Source: Azoarcus_F sp048158365
GTDB taxonomy: Bacteria; Pseudomonadota; Gammaproteobacteria; Burkholderiales; Rhodocyclaceae
Direction: 5' to 3' (one strand)
Assembly: GCA_048158365.1 (NCBI GenBank)
Contig: JBLLNL010000013.1
Length of the DNA: 64,000 nucleotides
This document shows positions 24,966 through 33,595 of the stretch, piece after piece. The position numbers were made by a program, and so were the translations under genes. The notes beneath the pieces are model-generated. The model was given only the letters and a program-made list of their open reading frames with translations. It was not told the origin of the DNA and did not search any database. How positions within the stretch are numbered: position 1 is the stretch's first letter; each line of letters starts with the position of its first letter.

Positions 24966-25868
24966 TCAGCGCCCGGGCTGATTCGTCAGGCCCCAAACAT
25001 ATGCCGAAAGGAGGTGGACCTTGTCTTCGCCCAGAAATTCACCGAAACCGGGCATGCGGTTCATCCGGCCATGCGTGACCGTTTCGATGATCGCAGCCTC
25101 GGAGGAGCCCCACAGCCAGGCGTTGTCGGTCAGGTTCGGGGCGCCCAGCGCGGTCATGCCCTGTGCATCGGCACCATGGCACGCGACGCAATTGGTCGCA
25201 AAGGCCTCGGCGCCACGTTGTGCGCGCAGCGAGTCGTGGGCGAGACCATTGAGCGAGCGCACATAGTTCGCGACGTCACGCACGCCGTCGGGACCCAGCA
25301 CCGAACCGAATGGCGTCATCACGCCGTAGCGGCCGTTGGTGATGGTCGCCTTGATCGCATCCGGTTCGCCCCCCCACTGCCACGAATGATCGGCCAGATT
25401 CGGGAAACCGCGCGCACCGCGCGCATCCGAACCATGGCACTGGGCGCAGTAGGTCAGAAACAGGCGCTGCCCCATGTCCCGAGCCTCCGGATCGGCCGCA
25501 ACGGCAGGCACGTCCATTTGGCTGTACTTGGCGAAGATCGGACCATAGCGCTCGTTGGCGGCGTTCTGCTCGGCTTCGTACTGCCCGACCGAGGACCAGC
25601 CCAGCACGCCTTTCATATTACCGAACCCGGGATACAACGCGAGATAGATCACACCGAAAATCAACGTAATCCAGAACAGGTACAACCACCACCGCGGAAG
25701 CGGATTGTTGTACTCGGCCAGGTTCTCGTCCCACACGTGACCATGCAGTTCGACCGGCCCGCTCTCCCGCTTGTTGTTCGACATCAGCACGAACAGACAG
25801 AACAACAGGCTCAAGGCCACCAGGCCCATCACGTAGACGTTCCAGAAGCCGCTAACGAAGTCAGCCAT
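24966..25868 (-). CDS. ccoP: cbb3 oxidase dihaem cytochrome c subunit CcoP/FixP
   Basis: A 300-aa membrane-anchored cytochrome: two N-terminal helices (about 10-30 and 60-80) and two periplasmic class I haem domains with CAQCH (141-145) and CVACH (227-231). It passes electrons to CcoO/CcoN. ATG 25868 is preceded by AAGGATAAG and lies 4 bp after ccoQ; the longer frame from 25919 overlaps ccoQ. Last gene of ccoNOQP, followed by two hairpins. Confidence 0.96.
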   Translation of the reverse strand: MADFVSGFWNVYVMGLVALSLLFCLFVLMSNNKRESGPVELHGHVWDENLAEYNNPLPRWWLYLFWITLIFGVIYLALYPGFGNMKGVLGWSSVGQYEAEQNAANERYGPIFAKYSQMDVPAVAADPEARDMGQRLFLTYCAQCHGSDARGARGFPNLADHSWQWGGEPDAIKATITNGRYGVMTPFGSVLGPDGVRDVANYVRSLNGLAHDSLRAQRGAEAFATNCVACHGADAQGMTALGAPNLTDNAWLWGSSEAAIIETVTHGRMNRMPGFGEFLGEDKVHLLSAYVWGLTNQPGR

Positions 25869-25872
25869 TTTC

Positions 25873-26052
25873 TTATCCTTCCTTGGATTGCCGTCCCGAA
25901 CCACGGGGCGGCAGATCATCGTCGGTAAAGGGGAGTTGCGCCGCCTCGTCGAACCCCGACTTCGCGTGTTTGCTGTAGGCCCAGATGCAGATCCCCACGA
26001 AGCACAGGAACCCCAGAACCGTCGTCAATACCCTGAAGTCGTTCACATCCAC
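25873..26052 (-). CDS. ccoQ: cbb3 oxidase small subunit CcoQ/FixQ
   Basis: A 59-aa single-span protein between ccoO and ccoP, the position of ccoQ in all such operons. It begins at GTG 26052 (V-D-V-N-D-F-R-V-L), has one hydrophobic helix LTTVLGFLCFVGICIWAY at residues 9-26 followed by SKHAKSGFDEAAQLPF, the FixQ signature. GGAG lies 7 bp before the start. In relatives it stabilises CcoP in the complex. Confidence 0.9.
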   Translation of the reverse strand: MDVNDFRVLTTVLGFLCFVGICIWAYSKHAKSGFDEAAQLPFTDDDLPPRGSGRQSKEG

Positions 26053-26071
26053 GACGCTACTCCGTTTTGCG

Positions 26072-26713
26072 TTACTTGAAATTAGACAGGGCGGTGCCGA
26101 GTCCCTGCAGATACGCGATCAGCGCCTCGATCTCGGTCTTGCCTTCCAGCGCAGCCCGTGCTCCGGCGATCTCCTCGTCGCTGTACGGGTGGCCGAGCAT
26201 GCGCAGGCGCGTCATCTTGGTCTCGATCGTATCCATGTCGATCGAACGGATCGGACGCTGCAACCACGGGAAGGCAGGCATGTTGGACTCGGGCACCAGG
26301 TCACGCGGATTGATCAGGTGCACCCGATGCCATTCGTCCGAGTAACGACCACCCACCCGATGCAGGTCCGGACCGGTGCGCTTGGAGCCCCACTGGAACG
26401 GTCGATCGTAGATGAACTCTCCCGCAACCGAATAATGACCGTAACGTTCGGTCTCGGCCCGGAACGGACGAATCATCTGCGAATGGCAGTTGTAGCAGCC
26501 TTCGCGCACATAGATGTCGCGTCCGGTGAGTTGCAGCGCCGGGTACGGCTTGATGTCCAGCGGATTGCCCTGGCGGTCGATCGCCTGCGTCGTCGACTTC
26601 TGGAAGAACAGCGGCACGATCTCGACCAGACCCCCGACACTCACCGTCAGGAGCGTCAGCACGATCATCAGGCCGACGCTCTTCTCGATCATGTCATGTT
26701 TCAATTTTGCCAT
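26072..26713 (-). CDS. ccoO: cbb3 oxidase monohaem cytochrome c subunit CcoO/FixO
   Basis: A 213-aa membrane-anchored cytochrome: N-terminal helix about 13-35, haem motif CYNCH at 73-77, and the family stretch SQMIRPFRAETERYG, with distal Met in the ESNMPAFPW region. It accepts electrons from CcoP or soluble cytochromes and passes them to CcoN. Located 14 bp after ccoN and 19 bp before ccoQ. Confidence 0.96.
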   Translation of the reverse strand: MAKLKHDMIEKSVGLMIVLTLLTVSVGGLVEIVPLFFQKSTTQAIDRQGNPLDIKPYPALQLTGRDIYVREGCYNCHSQMIRPFRAETERYGHYSVAGEFIYDRPFQWGSKRTGPDLHRVGGRYSDEWHRVHLINPRDLVPESNMPAFPWLQRPIRSIDMDTIETKMTRLRMLGHPYSDEEIAGARAALEGKTEIEALIAYLQGLGTALSNFK

Positions 26714-26727
26714 GTCATCTTCTCCGC

Positions 26728-28161
26728 TTAAGCGTGCGCGGGTTGGGGCGCAAGCACAGGCGCTTCGTACGCCTTCTCACCGGCAATCGTCTTCACCATG
26801 TTGTAGAACATGATGAGCATGCCACTCAGGAACAGGATGCCGCCGACCAGTCGGATGGTCCAGAACGGATAGCTCGCCTTGACGCTCTCGATGAACGCAT
26901 AGGTCAGCGTGCCGTCCGGGTTGGTCGCACGCCACATCAGGCCCTGCATGACCCCCGCGATCCACATCGACGCGATGTAGAGCACGATGCCGATGGTCGC
27001 GATCCAGAAATGGGTCGTGATCAGCTTCACCGAGTACATCTCGGTCTTGCCGTACATGCGCGGCAGCAGGTAATACACGGCACCGATCGAAATCATCGCG
27101 ACCCAGCCCAGCGCACCGGAGTGGACATGACCCACGGTCCAGTCGGTGTAGTGCGACAGCGCATTGACCGTCTTGATCGACATCATCGGGCCCTCGAAGG
27201 TCGACATGCCGTAGAAGGACAGCGACACGATCAGGAACTTCAGGATCGGGTCGGTGCGCAGTTTGTGCCACGCACCCGACAGCGTCATGATGCCGTTGAT
27301 CATTCCGCCCCAGGACGGCGCGAGCAGGATCAGCGAGAAGATCATGCCGACGGACTGGGTCCAGTCCGGCAACGCGGTGTAGTGCAAGTGGTGCGGACCC
27401 GCCCACATGTAGGTGAAGATCAGCGCCCAGAAGTGCACCACTGACAGCCGGTAGGAATACACCGGACGCTCGGCCTGCTTCGGCACGAAGTAGTACATGA
27501 TGCCGAGGAAGCCTGCGGTCAGGAAGAAGCCCACCGCGTTGTGACCATACCACCACTGGATCATCGCGTCCTGCGTGCCGGCATAGGCCGAGTAGGCCTT
27601 CCAGCCGGAAACCGGGACGGCGGCGCTATTGACGATGTGCAGCAGCGCGACGGTCAGTATGAAGGCACCGAAGAACCAGTTCGCGACATAGATGTGCGAG
27701 ACCTTGCGCTTGGCGATCGTGCCAAAGAACACGATCGCATAGGAAACCCACACCACCGCGATCAGGATGTCGATCGGCCACTCGAGTTCGGCATATTCCT
27801 TGCCGGACGTGAAGCCGAGCGGCAGCGTGATCGCCGCCAGCACGATGATGAGCTGCCAGCCCCAGAAGGTGAAGGCCGCCAGTTTCGGCGCGAACAGCGT
27901 GGTGTGACAGGTTCGCTGCACCACGAAATACGATGTCGCAAACAACGCACAACCGCCAAACGCGAAGATCACCGCGTTGGTATGCAGCGGGCGCAACCTC
28001 CCGAAATGGAACCATTCGCCGATGTCGCTCAGATTGAGTGCGGGCCAGACAAGTTGAGCGGCGATGATCACGCCGACCAGCATGCCCACGATTCCCCACA
28101 CCACCGTCATGATGGCGAACTGGCGAACGACTTTGTAGTTGTAAGTCGCTTGCGATTGCAT
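26728..28161 (-). CDS. ccoN: cbb3-type cytochrome c oxidase catalytic subunit CcoN/FixN
   Basis: A 477-aa, 12-helix haem-copper oxidase subunit of the C family, reducing oxygen with very high affinity and pumping protons. Visible hallmarks are HTNAVIFAFGG and WWYGHNAVGF (metal-ligand His), GPHHLHYTALPDW (CuB His pair) and HVHSGALGW (haem His). The ORF can start at GTG 28170, but AAGAGGTG overlaps that codon and is an RBS for ATG 28161, so 28161 is preferred. The upstream FNR-box promoter explains microaerobic induction. Confidence 0.96.
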   Translation of the reverse strand: MQSQATYNYKVVRQFAIMTVVWGIVGMLVGVIIAAQLVWPALNLSDIGEWFHFGRLRPLHTNAVIFAFGGCALFATSYFVVQRTCHTTLFAPKLAAFTFWGWQLIIVLAAITLPLGFTSGKEYAELEWPIDILIAVVWVSYAIVFFGTIAKRKVSHIYVANWFFGAFILTVALLHIVNSAAVPVSGWKAYSAYAGTQDAMIQWWYGHNAVGFFLTAGFLGIMYYFVPKQAERPVYSYRLSVVHFWALIFTYMWAGPHHLHYTALPDWTQSVGMIFSLILLAPSWGGMINGIMTLSGAWHKLRTDPILKFLIVSLSFYGMSTFEGPMMSIKTVNALSHYTDWTVGHVHSGALGWVAMISIGAVYYLLPRMYGKTEMYSVKLITTHFWIATIGIVLYIASMWIAGVMQGLMWRATNPDGTLTYAFIESVKASYPFWTIRLVGGILFLSGMLIMFYNMVKTIAGEKAYEAPVLAPQPAHA

Positions 28162-28242
28162 GTGAGTCACCTCTTCGATTGAAAGTCTTTTTCTTGCCGA
28201 ATTTCAAAGGTCCCCGCTGCACGACACGGACCGCCGGCCTGA

Positions 28243-28283
28243 AGAATACGCCTTACAGGAATACCCAATTTGACGTAGGTCAA
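28243..28283 (-). promoter_or_regulatory. FNR-dependent promoter of ccoNOQP
   Basis: FNR box TTGACGTAGGTCAA (28270-28283) is centred about 40.5 bp upstream of a start point predicted from TATTCT (-10, minus strand 28248-28243). This class II geometry leaves a leader of about 75 nt to ccoN. Confidence 0.78.
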
Positions 28284-28357
28284 TATTGTATTGCAGCAGG
28301 GGGCGAAGCCCAAGGACTGATGCGGATTTCGGACAAAAATCGATCCGCTCGAGGACG

Positions 28358-28463
28358 AAAAAAAAGGGTGCGTCCAAAACGCACCCCCAACCCCAACAGA
28401 GAGACAATAATCCCGCGCCCCGGAAGCCGCGGCGAAGTGTTTCGCGCGAGCTTTCAGAACGAC
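28358..28463 (-). ncRNA. Candidate FNR-activated small RNA, about 106 nt
   Basis: The predicted transcript starts at 28463, 7 bp downstream of a CATACT -10, and ends in the T-run of an intrinsic terminator at 28358. It has no ATG and no credible ORF. It can fold into a 5' stem-loop (AAGCU..GCGCGAA / UUCG..CGCGGCUU, tetraloop ACAC), then an unpaired GAUUAUUGUCUCUCUGUUGG region, then the terminator hairpin. It lies between ccoS and ccoN on their strand. Function is unknown; FNR-driven sRNAs such as FnrS (enterics) and AniS (Neisseria) are precedents for repressing aerobic mRNAs. The alternative is that the terminator merely ends ccoIS. Confidence 0.6.
28366..28386 (-). terminator. Strong intrinsic terminator upstream of ccoN
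   Basis: On the minus strand GGGTGCGT-TTTGG-ACGCACCC forms a perfect 8-bp stem with a 5-nt loop, followed by eight T residues (28365-28358). It insulates ccoNOQP from transcripts arriving from ccoIS. Confidence 0.88.
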
Positions 28464-28469
28464 GGACGA

Positions 28470-28511
28470 AGTATGCCGAGCGGCCGTCATGCCAGTGTTG
28501 ACCTAGGTCAA
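28470..28511 (-). promoter_or_regulatory. Second FNR-dependent promoter in the ccoS-ccoN gap
   Basis: TTGACCTAGGTCAA (28498-28511) is a perfect palindrome. CATACT at 28475-28470 is a -10, and the predicted start at 28463 puts the box centre exactly at -41.5, the class II FNR position. The downstream transcript meets a terminator after about 105 nt. Confidence 0.72.
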
Positions 28512-28548
28512 CAAACCGTAACGATGCGGATTCGGGAACGAGCAGGCT

Positions 28549-28824
28549 TCATTTTTTCAGTCCGTCGTGATGCTCCGGAGGCGGATCATCCTGTGCCTCG
28601 ACCTCACTGGCGACCTCGACCTCGCTCGCGCACGACTCGGCGGCATCCGCAGGCTCCGCCACGGCGGCACTGCGCGCCGGCGCGTCGCGATCATCCATCA
28701 GCAGGCGATAGGCCGGCCCCTCCATGTCGTCGTACTGACCGGACCGGACCGACCACCAGAAGATGACGCCGATGATGAACACCAGCAAGACGGACAACGG
28801 AATCAGCAGATACAGGCCCATCAT
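28549..28824 (-). CDS. ccoS: cbb3 oxidase maturation protein CcoS
   Basis: A 91-aa protein beginning MMGLYLLIPLSVLLVF: one membrane helix (about 3-23), then FWWSVRSGQYDDMEGPAYRLLMDD, the CcoS signature, and a divergent acidic tail. It is required for cofactor insertion into cbb3 in Rhodobacter. ATG 28824 overlaps the ccoI stop (ATGA), with GGGGG upstream. It lies after ccoI as usual. Confidence 0.9.
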   Translation of the reverse strand: MMGLYLLIPLSVLLVFIIGVIFWWSVRSGQYDDMEGPAYRLLMDDRDAPARSAAVAEPADAAESCASEVEVASEVEAQDDPPPEHHDGLKK

Positions 28825-31304
28825 CGGTGGTTGCCCCCGGTTCTGGTCTGCAGACGCAGCGCATTGAGCACCACCAGCAGCGAACTGCCGGCCATGCCCA
28901 CCCCCGCCATCCACGGCGTGATCAGGCCCATCATCGCGAGCGGCACCGACGTAAAATTGTATGCAAACGACCACCACAGGTTCTGGCGAATGATGACCAG
29001 TGTTCGGCGGCACAGACCGATTCCGCGGGACAGACCCGCAAGACTTTCCGACAGCAGCACGATGTCGGCCTGATTGCGCGCCAGGTCGGTTCCGCCGCCC
29101 ATCGCGACCGACACCTGGGCCTGCGCGAGCACCGGCGCGTCATTGACGCCGTCCCCGACCATCGCGACCACCGCGCCGGGCGCCTGCTGCTTCGCGGCGA
29201 CCCAGGCCTGCTTGTCCTGCGGCAGCATGCCGGCGTGCGCTTCGTCCACGCCCAGTCGTGCAGCGACCGCGGATACCGCCGCAGCCGAGTCGCCACTGAT
29301 GATGGCGGTCGGCACGCCCTCGTGCCGAAGGCGTCCGAGCAGCACACTCGCATCCTCGCGCGGCACATCCGCAAGCCGGAACAGCGCCGACCAGCCGGCG
29401 TCCGAACCCATCGCGACCACGGACCCGCCGTCGCGCTCGAGCGAGCCGATCGCCTCCGGCACGGGTGTTCCTGCAAGTTCGGCGACGAAATCGGGCCGGC
29501 CGATGCGCAGCGTCACCCCGTCGATGTCGCCCTCCACCCCCCTGCCGGTCACCGAGCGCAGGCCCACGACCTCCGGCAGGGCCAGTCCCTCGGCCGCCTG
29601 CCTTACGCCGGCTGCGACCGCATGCTCGGAAGCCTGTTCCAGCGCAGCGGCGCGTGCCCGCACCGCCTCCTCGTCCGATCCGTCCAGCACCCGCAGCGCA
29701 TCGACCTGCATCACGCCATGGGTCAGCGTGCCGGTCTTGTCGAAGACGAAACGGTTCGCACCCGCCAGCGCCTCGATCGCATGGCCACGCGTGACCAGCA
29801 CGCCCATTCGGGCGAGCGAATCGGTCGCCACCGTCAGCGCGGTCGGCGTCGCGAGCGACAATGCGCACGGACAGGCCACCACCAGCACCGACACGAACAC
29901 CCACAGCGCCCTGTCGGGATCGATGAACTGCCACATGACGTAGGTCAGCGCCGACAGGCTCAGCAGCGCGACGATGAAAACGCGTGCGACGCGATCCGAC
30001 TGGGTGGCGATGGCGGGCCGTTCGGCCGCCGCCCTGTCCATCAGCTTGCGGATGGAGGCGAGCCGGGTCGAATCGCCGACCTGACGAATCTCGATCAGCA
30101 GGGGGCTCGCGATGTTGATGCTGCCGCCGGTGACCACCGAGCCGGAACGCTTGACCACCGGCCGACTCTCGCCGGTCAGCAGGGACTCGTTGGCCTCGCT
30201 GTCACCGTCGATCACCACGCCATCGGCCGGAATCACCTCGCCCGGGCGGACCCGTACCCGATCGCCGGGAAGCAGTTGCGACACCGGCACCTTGCTCGCG
30301 GCACCATCGTCCGACAGTCGCTCGGCAAAAACGGGGATCACCTTGCCCAGTTCCTCGACGCCGCGTACCGCCTTCTGGCGGGCCAGCATCTCGAGGTAGC
30401 GTCCGAGCAGCAGCAGAAACACGAACATCGTGACCGAGTCGAAATACACGTCCGGCCCGTTGGTCAGCGTCGCCCACACGCTGGCGATGAAGGCGCTGCC
30501 GACGCCGAGCGCGACCGGCACGTCCATGCCGAGGCTGCGCAACCTGAGGTCGCGCAGCGCGCGCTGGAAGAACGGGGCAGCCGAGTAGAACACCACCGGC
30601 AGCGTCAGGATCAGGCTGGCCCAGCGCATCAACAGGTCCGCATCGGCCGAGATGTCGCCCTCCGCCGCGATATACGACGGATAGGCGTACATCATCACCT
30701 GCATCATGCCGAAGCCGGCGACGAACACCCGCCACAGCATCGAGCGCCGCTCTCGCTTGGCGATCTGCTCGGAACGCTCGGCATCGTAGGGATAGGCACG
30801 GTAGCCGATGGCCTGGATCGCGGCCAGGATCTCCGACAGCCTGGTCTTGCGTTCGTCCCAGCGCACCCGCGCGCGGCGCGTCGCGTAGTTGACTTCGACC
30901 AGCGACACACCCGGCTGACGGGCGACATGCTGCTCGTTGAGCCACACGCAGGCGGCACAGGTGATGCCCTCGAGAATCAGCGATGCTTCGCGCTCGTTCT
31001 CACCGACCGGCTGCACGAAGGACTTCTGGAAATCAGGATGATCGAACAGCCCGAGTTCCTGCAACTCGACCGGCAGCGCCTCCTTCTGCGGCTCGGGCAT
31101 CGCATCCCGATGGCGATAATACTCGGTCAGTTCGTTGTCCACGATGGACTGCGCCACCGCCTCGCACCCGACGCAGCACATCCTGCGCCGGACCCCGTCG
31201 ATCGCGACGAAATGCCGGGTCGTGGGCGGGACCGGCAGACCGCAGTGGTAACACTCTTCCGGCGTGGCCGCGGCATCCGCGACCGTCATTTCGGCAGAAC
31301 TCAT
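28821..31304 (-). CDS. ccoI: Copper-exporting P1B-type ATPase CcoI/FixI
   Basis: An 827-aa copper pump that feeds cbb3 assembly. The N-terminal Cys-rich part (CYHCG at 18-22; MCCVGC at 42-47) precedes an HMA domain with GITCAAC (113-119), then eight helices with the CPC metal site at 478-480. TGES is at 377-380, phosphorylated DKTGT at 522-526 and GDGVND near 740. The N-terminal Cys-rich extension is typical of FixI/CcoI rather than CopA. The usually conserved His-Pro of the ATP domain reads His-Ala (561-562, SEHAVA). The stop overlaps ccoS. Confidence 0.94.
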   Translation of the reverse strand: MSSAEMTVADAAATPEECYHCGLPVPPTTRHFVAIDGVRRRMCCVGCEAVAQSIVDNELTEYYRHRDAMPEPQKEALPVELQELGLFDHPDFQKSFVQPVGENEREASLILEGITCAACVWLNEQHVARQPGVSLVEVNYATRRARVRWDERKTRLSEILAAIQAIGYRAYPYDAERSEQIAKRERRSMLWRVFVAGFGMMQVMMYAYPSYIAAEGDISADADLLMRWASLILTLPVVFYSAAPFFQRALRDLRLRSLGMDVPVALGVGSAFIASVWATLTNGPDVYFDSVTMFVFLLLLGRYLEMLARQKAVRGVEELGKVIPVFAERLSDDGAASKVPVSQLLPGDRVRVRPGEVIPADGVVIDGDSEANESLLTGESRPVVKRSGSVVTGGSINIASPLLIEIRQVGDSTRLASIRKLMDRAAAERPAIATQSDRVARVFIVALLSLSALTYVMWQFIDPDRALWVFVSVLVVACPCALSLATPTALTVATDSLARMGVLVTRGHAIEALAGANRFVFDKTGTLTHGVMQVDALRVLDGSDEEAVRARAAALEQASEHAVAAGVRQAAEGLALPEVVGLRSVTGRGVEGDIDGVTLRIGRPDFVAELAGTPVPEAIGSLERDGGSVVAMGSDAGWSALFRLADVPREDASVLLGRLRHEGVPTAIISGDSAAAVSAVAARLGVDEAHAGMLPQDKQAWVAAKQQAPGAVVAMVGDGVNDAPVLAQAQVSVAMGGGTDLARNQADIVLLSESLAGLSRGIGLCRRTLVIIRQNLWWSFAYNFTSVPLAMMGLITPWMAGVGMAGSSLLVVLNALRLQTRTGGNHR

Positions 31305-31428
31305 CGACTTCGATCACGCGTTCCATCATCGACCCTGCATCGCGGGCGCGGCAGGGAGCGCCACTTTTAGCACATTTCCGGACCCTGACCAACGCGTGCG
31401 ACGAAAGGTTCGCCGCCGTGAAGCCTTT

Positions 31429-32196
31429 CTACTTCGCCGCCATCCGGATCGCGCCATCCAGGCGAATCACCTCGCCATTCAGGTACTGGTTCTCGATGAT
31501 GTGACGCACCAGCGCCGCGAACTCGGACGGGCGGCCGAGACGGGACGGAAACGGCACCATCTTGCCGAGCGAGTCCTGCACGTCCTGCGGCATGCCCATC
31601 AGCATCGGCGTCTCCATGATGCCGGGCGCGATCGTCATGACCCGCACGCCCGAGCGCGCGAGTTCGCGCGCCACCGGCAGGGTCAGTCCGACGATGCCGG
31701 CCTTGGACGCGGCATAGGCCGCCTGCCCGATCTGACCGTCAAAGGCCGCGACCGAAGCAGTGCTGACGATGACGCCGCGCTCGCCGGACGCGTCCGCTGC
31801 GGCCTTGGTCATCACGTTGGCTGCAAGCCGCATCATGTTGAAGGTGCCGATCAGGTTCACGCCGATGGTCCGCGCGAACGACTCCAGCCGGTGCGGACCC
31901 TCGCGCCCCACCACCTTCTCGGCCGGCGCGACACCGGCACAGTTCACCAGCCCGTGCAGCCCGCCGAAGCCCGATACCGCCCGGTCGATCGCGGCCTTCG
32001 CACTGGCTTCATCGGTCACGTCGGTCTTGACGAAAGCCGAAGCCGCGCCCAGCTCCGCCGCCATCTGATCGCCCGCTTCGTCATTGACATCGGCAAGCAC
32101 CACCTTCGCGCCGGCATCGACCAACATGCGCGCGGTGGCCGCACCCAGGCCTGAGGCGCCACCGGTCACCACGAAAATCCTGTCTTCTATTTGCAC
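31429..32196 (-). CDS. SDR dehydrogenase, 3-hydroxyacyl-CoA dehydrogenase type II-like
   Basis: A 255-aa classical short-chain dehydrogenase. The NAD(H) motif TGGASGLG is at 11-18, with acidic D36 in LADVND favouring NAD. NCAG is at 85-88 and the catalytic Tyr161-x3-Lys165 in YAASKAG. Sequence features (GVIVSTASVAAFDGQIGQAAY, PFPSRLGRPSEFA) resemble the HSD17B10-like 3-hydroxyacyl-CoA dehydrogenases of fatty-acid or branched-chain degradation. The substrate is inferred. It is monocistronic, downstream of the tRNA and divergent from nothing. Confidence 0.85.
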   Translation of the reverse strand: MQIEDRIFVVTGGASGLGAATARMLVDAGAKVVLADVNDEAGDQMAAELGAASAFVKTDVTDEASAKAAIDRAVSGFGGLHGLVNCAGVAPAEKVVGREGPHRLESFARTIGVNLIGTFNMMRLAANVMTKAAADASGERGVIVSTASVAAFDGQIGQAAYAASKAGIVGLTLPVARELARSGVRVMTIAPGIMETPMLMGMPQDVQDSLGKMVPFPSRLGRPSEFAALVRHIIENQYLNGEVIRLDGAIRMAAK

Positions 32197-32317
32197 TTCT
32201 CGTCTCCTTCAGGTATTTCAGCACTCGAATCGGAGGAAGATAGGGTTGGTTGACGCCCGCGTCAATGAACGTGTCGATTTGTATCGCCGGGACTGCACCC
32301 CATCCCCGCCCAGATGC

Positions 32318-32347
32318 AAAAAAGGCCAGCCCGTGAGGGTCGGCCTT
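32318..32347 (-). terminator. Intrinsic terminator after tRNA-Thr
   Basis: On the minus strand AAGGCCGACCC / GGGCTGGCCTT (one mismatch, 4-nt loop) is followed by six T residues, 16 bp after the tRNA CCA end. Confidence 0.8.
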
Positions 32348-32362
32348 CATGCTTGCATCTAT

Positions 32363-32438
<76 letters not shown>

Positions 32439-32457
32439 GAAGAGCGCGGAATATACC

Positions 32458-33408
32458 TCAGTGACCGGCCCGCTTCAAGGGCAAATCGGACTGTGTTGCG
32501 TCGTGCTGCGCTGACGGACTCCAGTAGTCGGATCGGCTGTAGTGATTCTTGAGGTGATCGATCAGCAGGCGCACCCGTAAGGCGAGATGCCTGCGCTGTG
32601 GAAAAACCACGTAGATACCCATCTTCGGCGCTGCGTACGCATCGAGCACCGACACCAGCCGGCCGCTTCGCAGGTCGGACTCCACCTCCCACAGCGAGCG
32701 CCAGGCGAGGCCCTGTCCGGCCAGCGCCCATGCGTGCAACACGGTGCCGTCGTTGCATTGCAGGCGTCCATTGACCTTCACGGTCAGCGCCTCACCCTTG
32801 TCATCGACGAACTGCCATCCGCGTTGCTGACCCAGCGACAGGCAGTCGAATTCCACCAGTTCTTCCGGTGTTCCGGGCGCACCGTGGCGCGCCAGAAACT
32901 CCGGACTGGCCACCACGACCCGGCGATTGTCCGCGAGCCGGATCGAGACCAGACTGGAATCGGCAAGCTCGCCTATCCTGATCGCGCAATCGATGTTCTC
33001 GTTGACGAGATCCACCAGCCGGTCGGTCAGATCGAGCGAGCAACTCACGTCCGGATTCGCCTCCAGAAAATCGCGCAGCAGCGGCGCCACATGCAGGCGA
33101 CCAAAGCCGGCCGGGGCGGACACCCGCACATGACCGCTGGCCTTGACACCGCCCAGACTGACCGAGGCTTCTGCATTCGCGAGGTCGTTCAGGATCCGCT
33201 GGCAATCCTCGAGAAAGGCCGCGCCCTCGAAGGTCAGCGACACGCTGCGCGTGGTGCGCAGCAACAACTTGACGCCCAGCCTTTGCTCGAGCGCGTCGAG
33301 GCGGCGACCGATCACGGCCGGCGTCACACCCTCGGCCCGCGACGCGGCCGACAGACTTCCGCGGATCGCGACACTGACGAAACTCTCGACCTGCTTGAAT
33401 ATATCCAT
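32458..33408 (-). CDS. LysR-type transcriptional regulator
   Basis: A 316-aa regulator with N-terminal winged helix-turn-helix (residues 1-62: FVSVAIRGSLSAASRAEGVTPAV) and a C-terminal periplasmic-binding-like effector domain (about 90-295). It belongs to the DmlR/CrgA-like group by motif style (RLVDLVNENIDCAIRIGEL). It is divergent from the haloacid dehalogenase gene, its most likely target. The effector is unknown. Confidence 0.9.
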   Translation of the reverse strand: MDIFKQVESFVSVAIRGSLSAASRAEGVTPAVIGRRLDALEQRLGVKLLLRTTRSVSLTFEGAAFLEDCQRILNDLANAEASVSLGGVKASGHVRVSAPAGFGRLHVAPLLRDFLEANPDVSCSLDLTDRLVDLVNENIDCAIRIGELADSSLVSIRLADNRRVVVASPEFLARHGAPGTPEELVEFDCLSLGQQRGWQFVDDKGEALTVKVNGRLQCNDGTVLHAWALAGQGLAWRSLWEVESDLRSGRLVSVLDAYAAPKMGIYVVFPQRRHLALRVRLLIDHLKNHYSRSDYWSPSAQHDATQSDLPLKRAGH

Positions 33409-33409
33409 T

Positions 33410-33433
33410 ATTGACTAAAAGTACATAATCAAT
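33410..33433. promoter_or_regulatory. Candidate LysR operator
   Basis: The inverted repeat ATTGA-N14-TCAAT abuts the LysR start codon in the 187-bp divergent gap, positioned for autorepression and for control of the dehalogenase gene. Confidence 0.45.
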
Positions 33434-33595
33434 TTACCAAGGAGGGCATTCTATCTTTTTTAAACCGGTAATAAACTGAGCGCCTTGAATCCCGACGGTT
33501 CCGCCCCCTCCGGCAGGGCCGGCTTCAGTGGCCGACGATCAGGCCGACAAACATCGGGCGATCGCTCCCTTCGATTTCGACACGGAACGCACTCA

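Noticed and set aside
28827..31370. 847-aa plus-strand frame over ccoI
   Set aside because: Shadow of the ccoI coding strand; no recognisable domain and biased composition.
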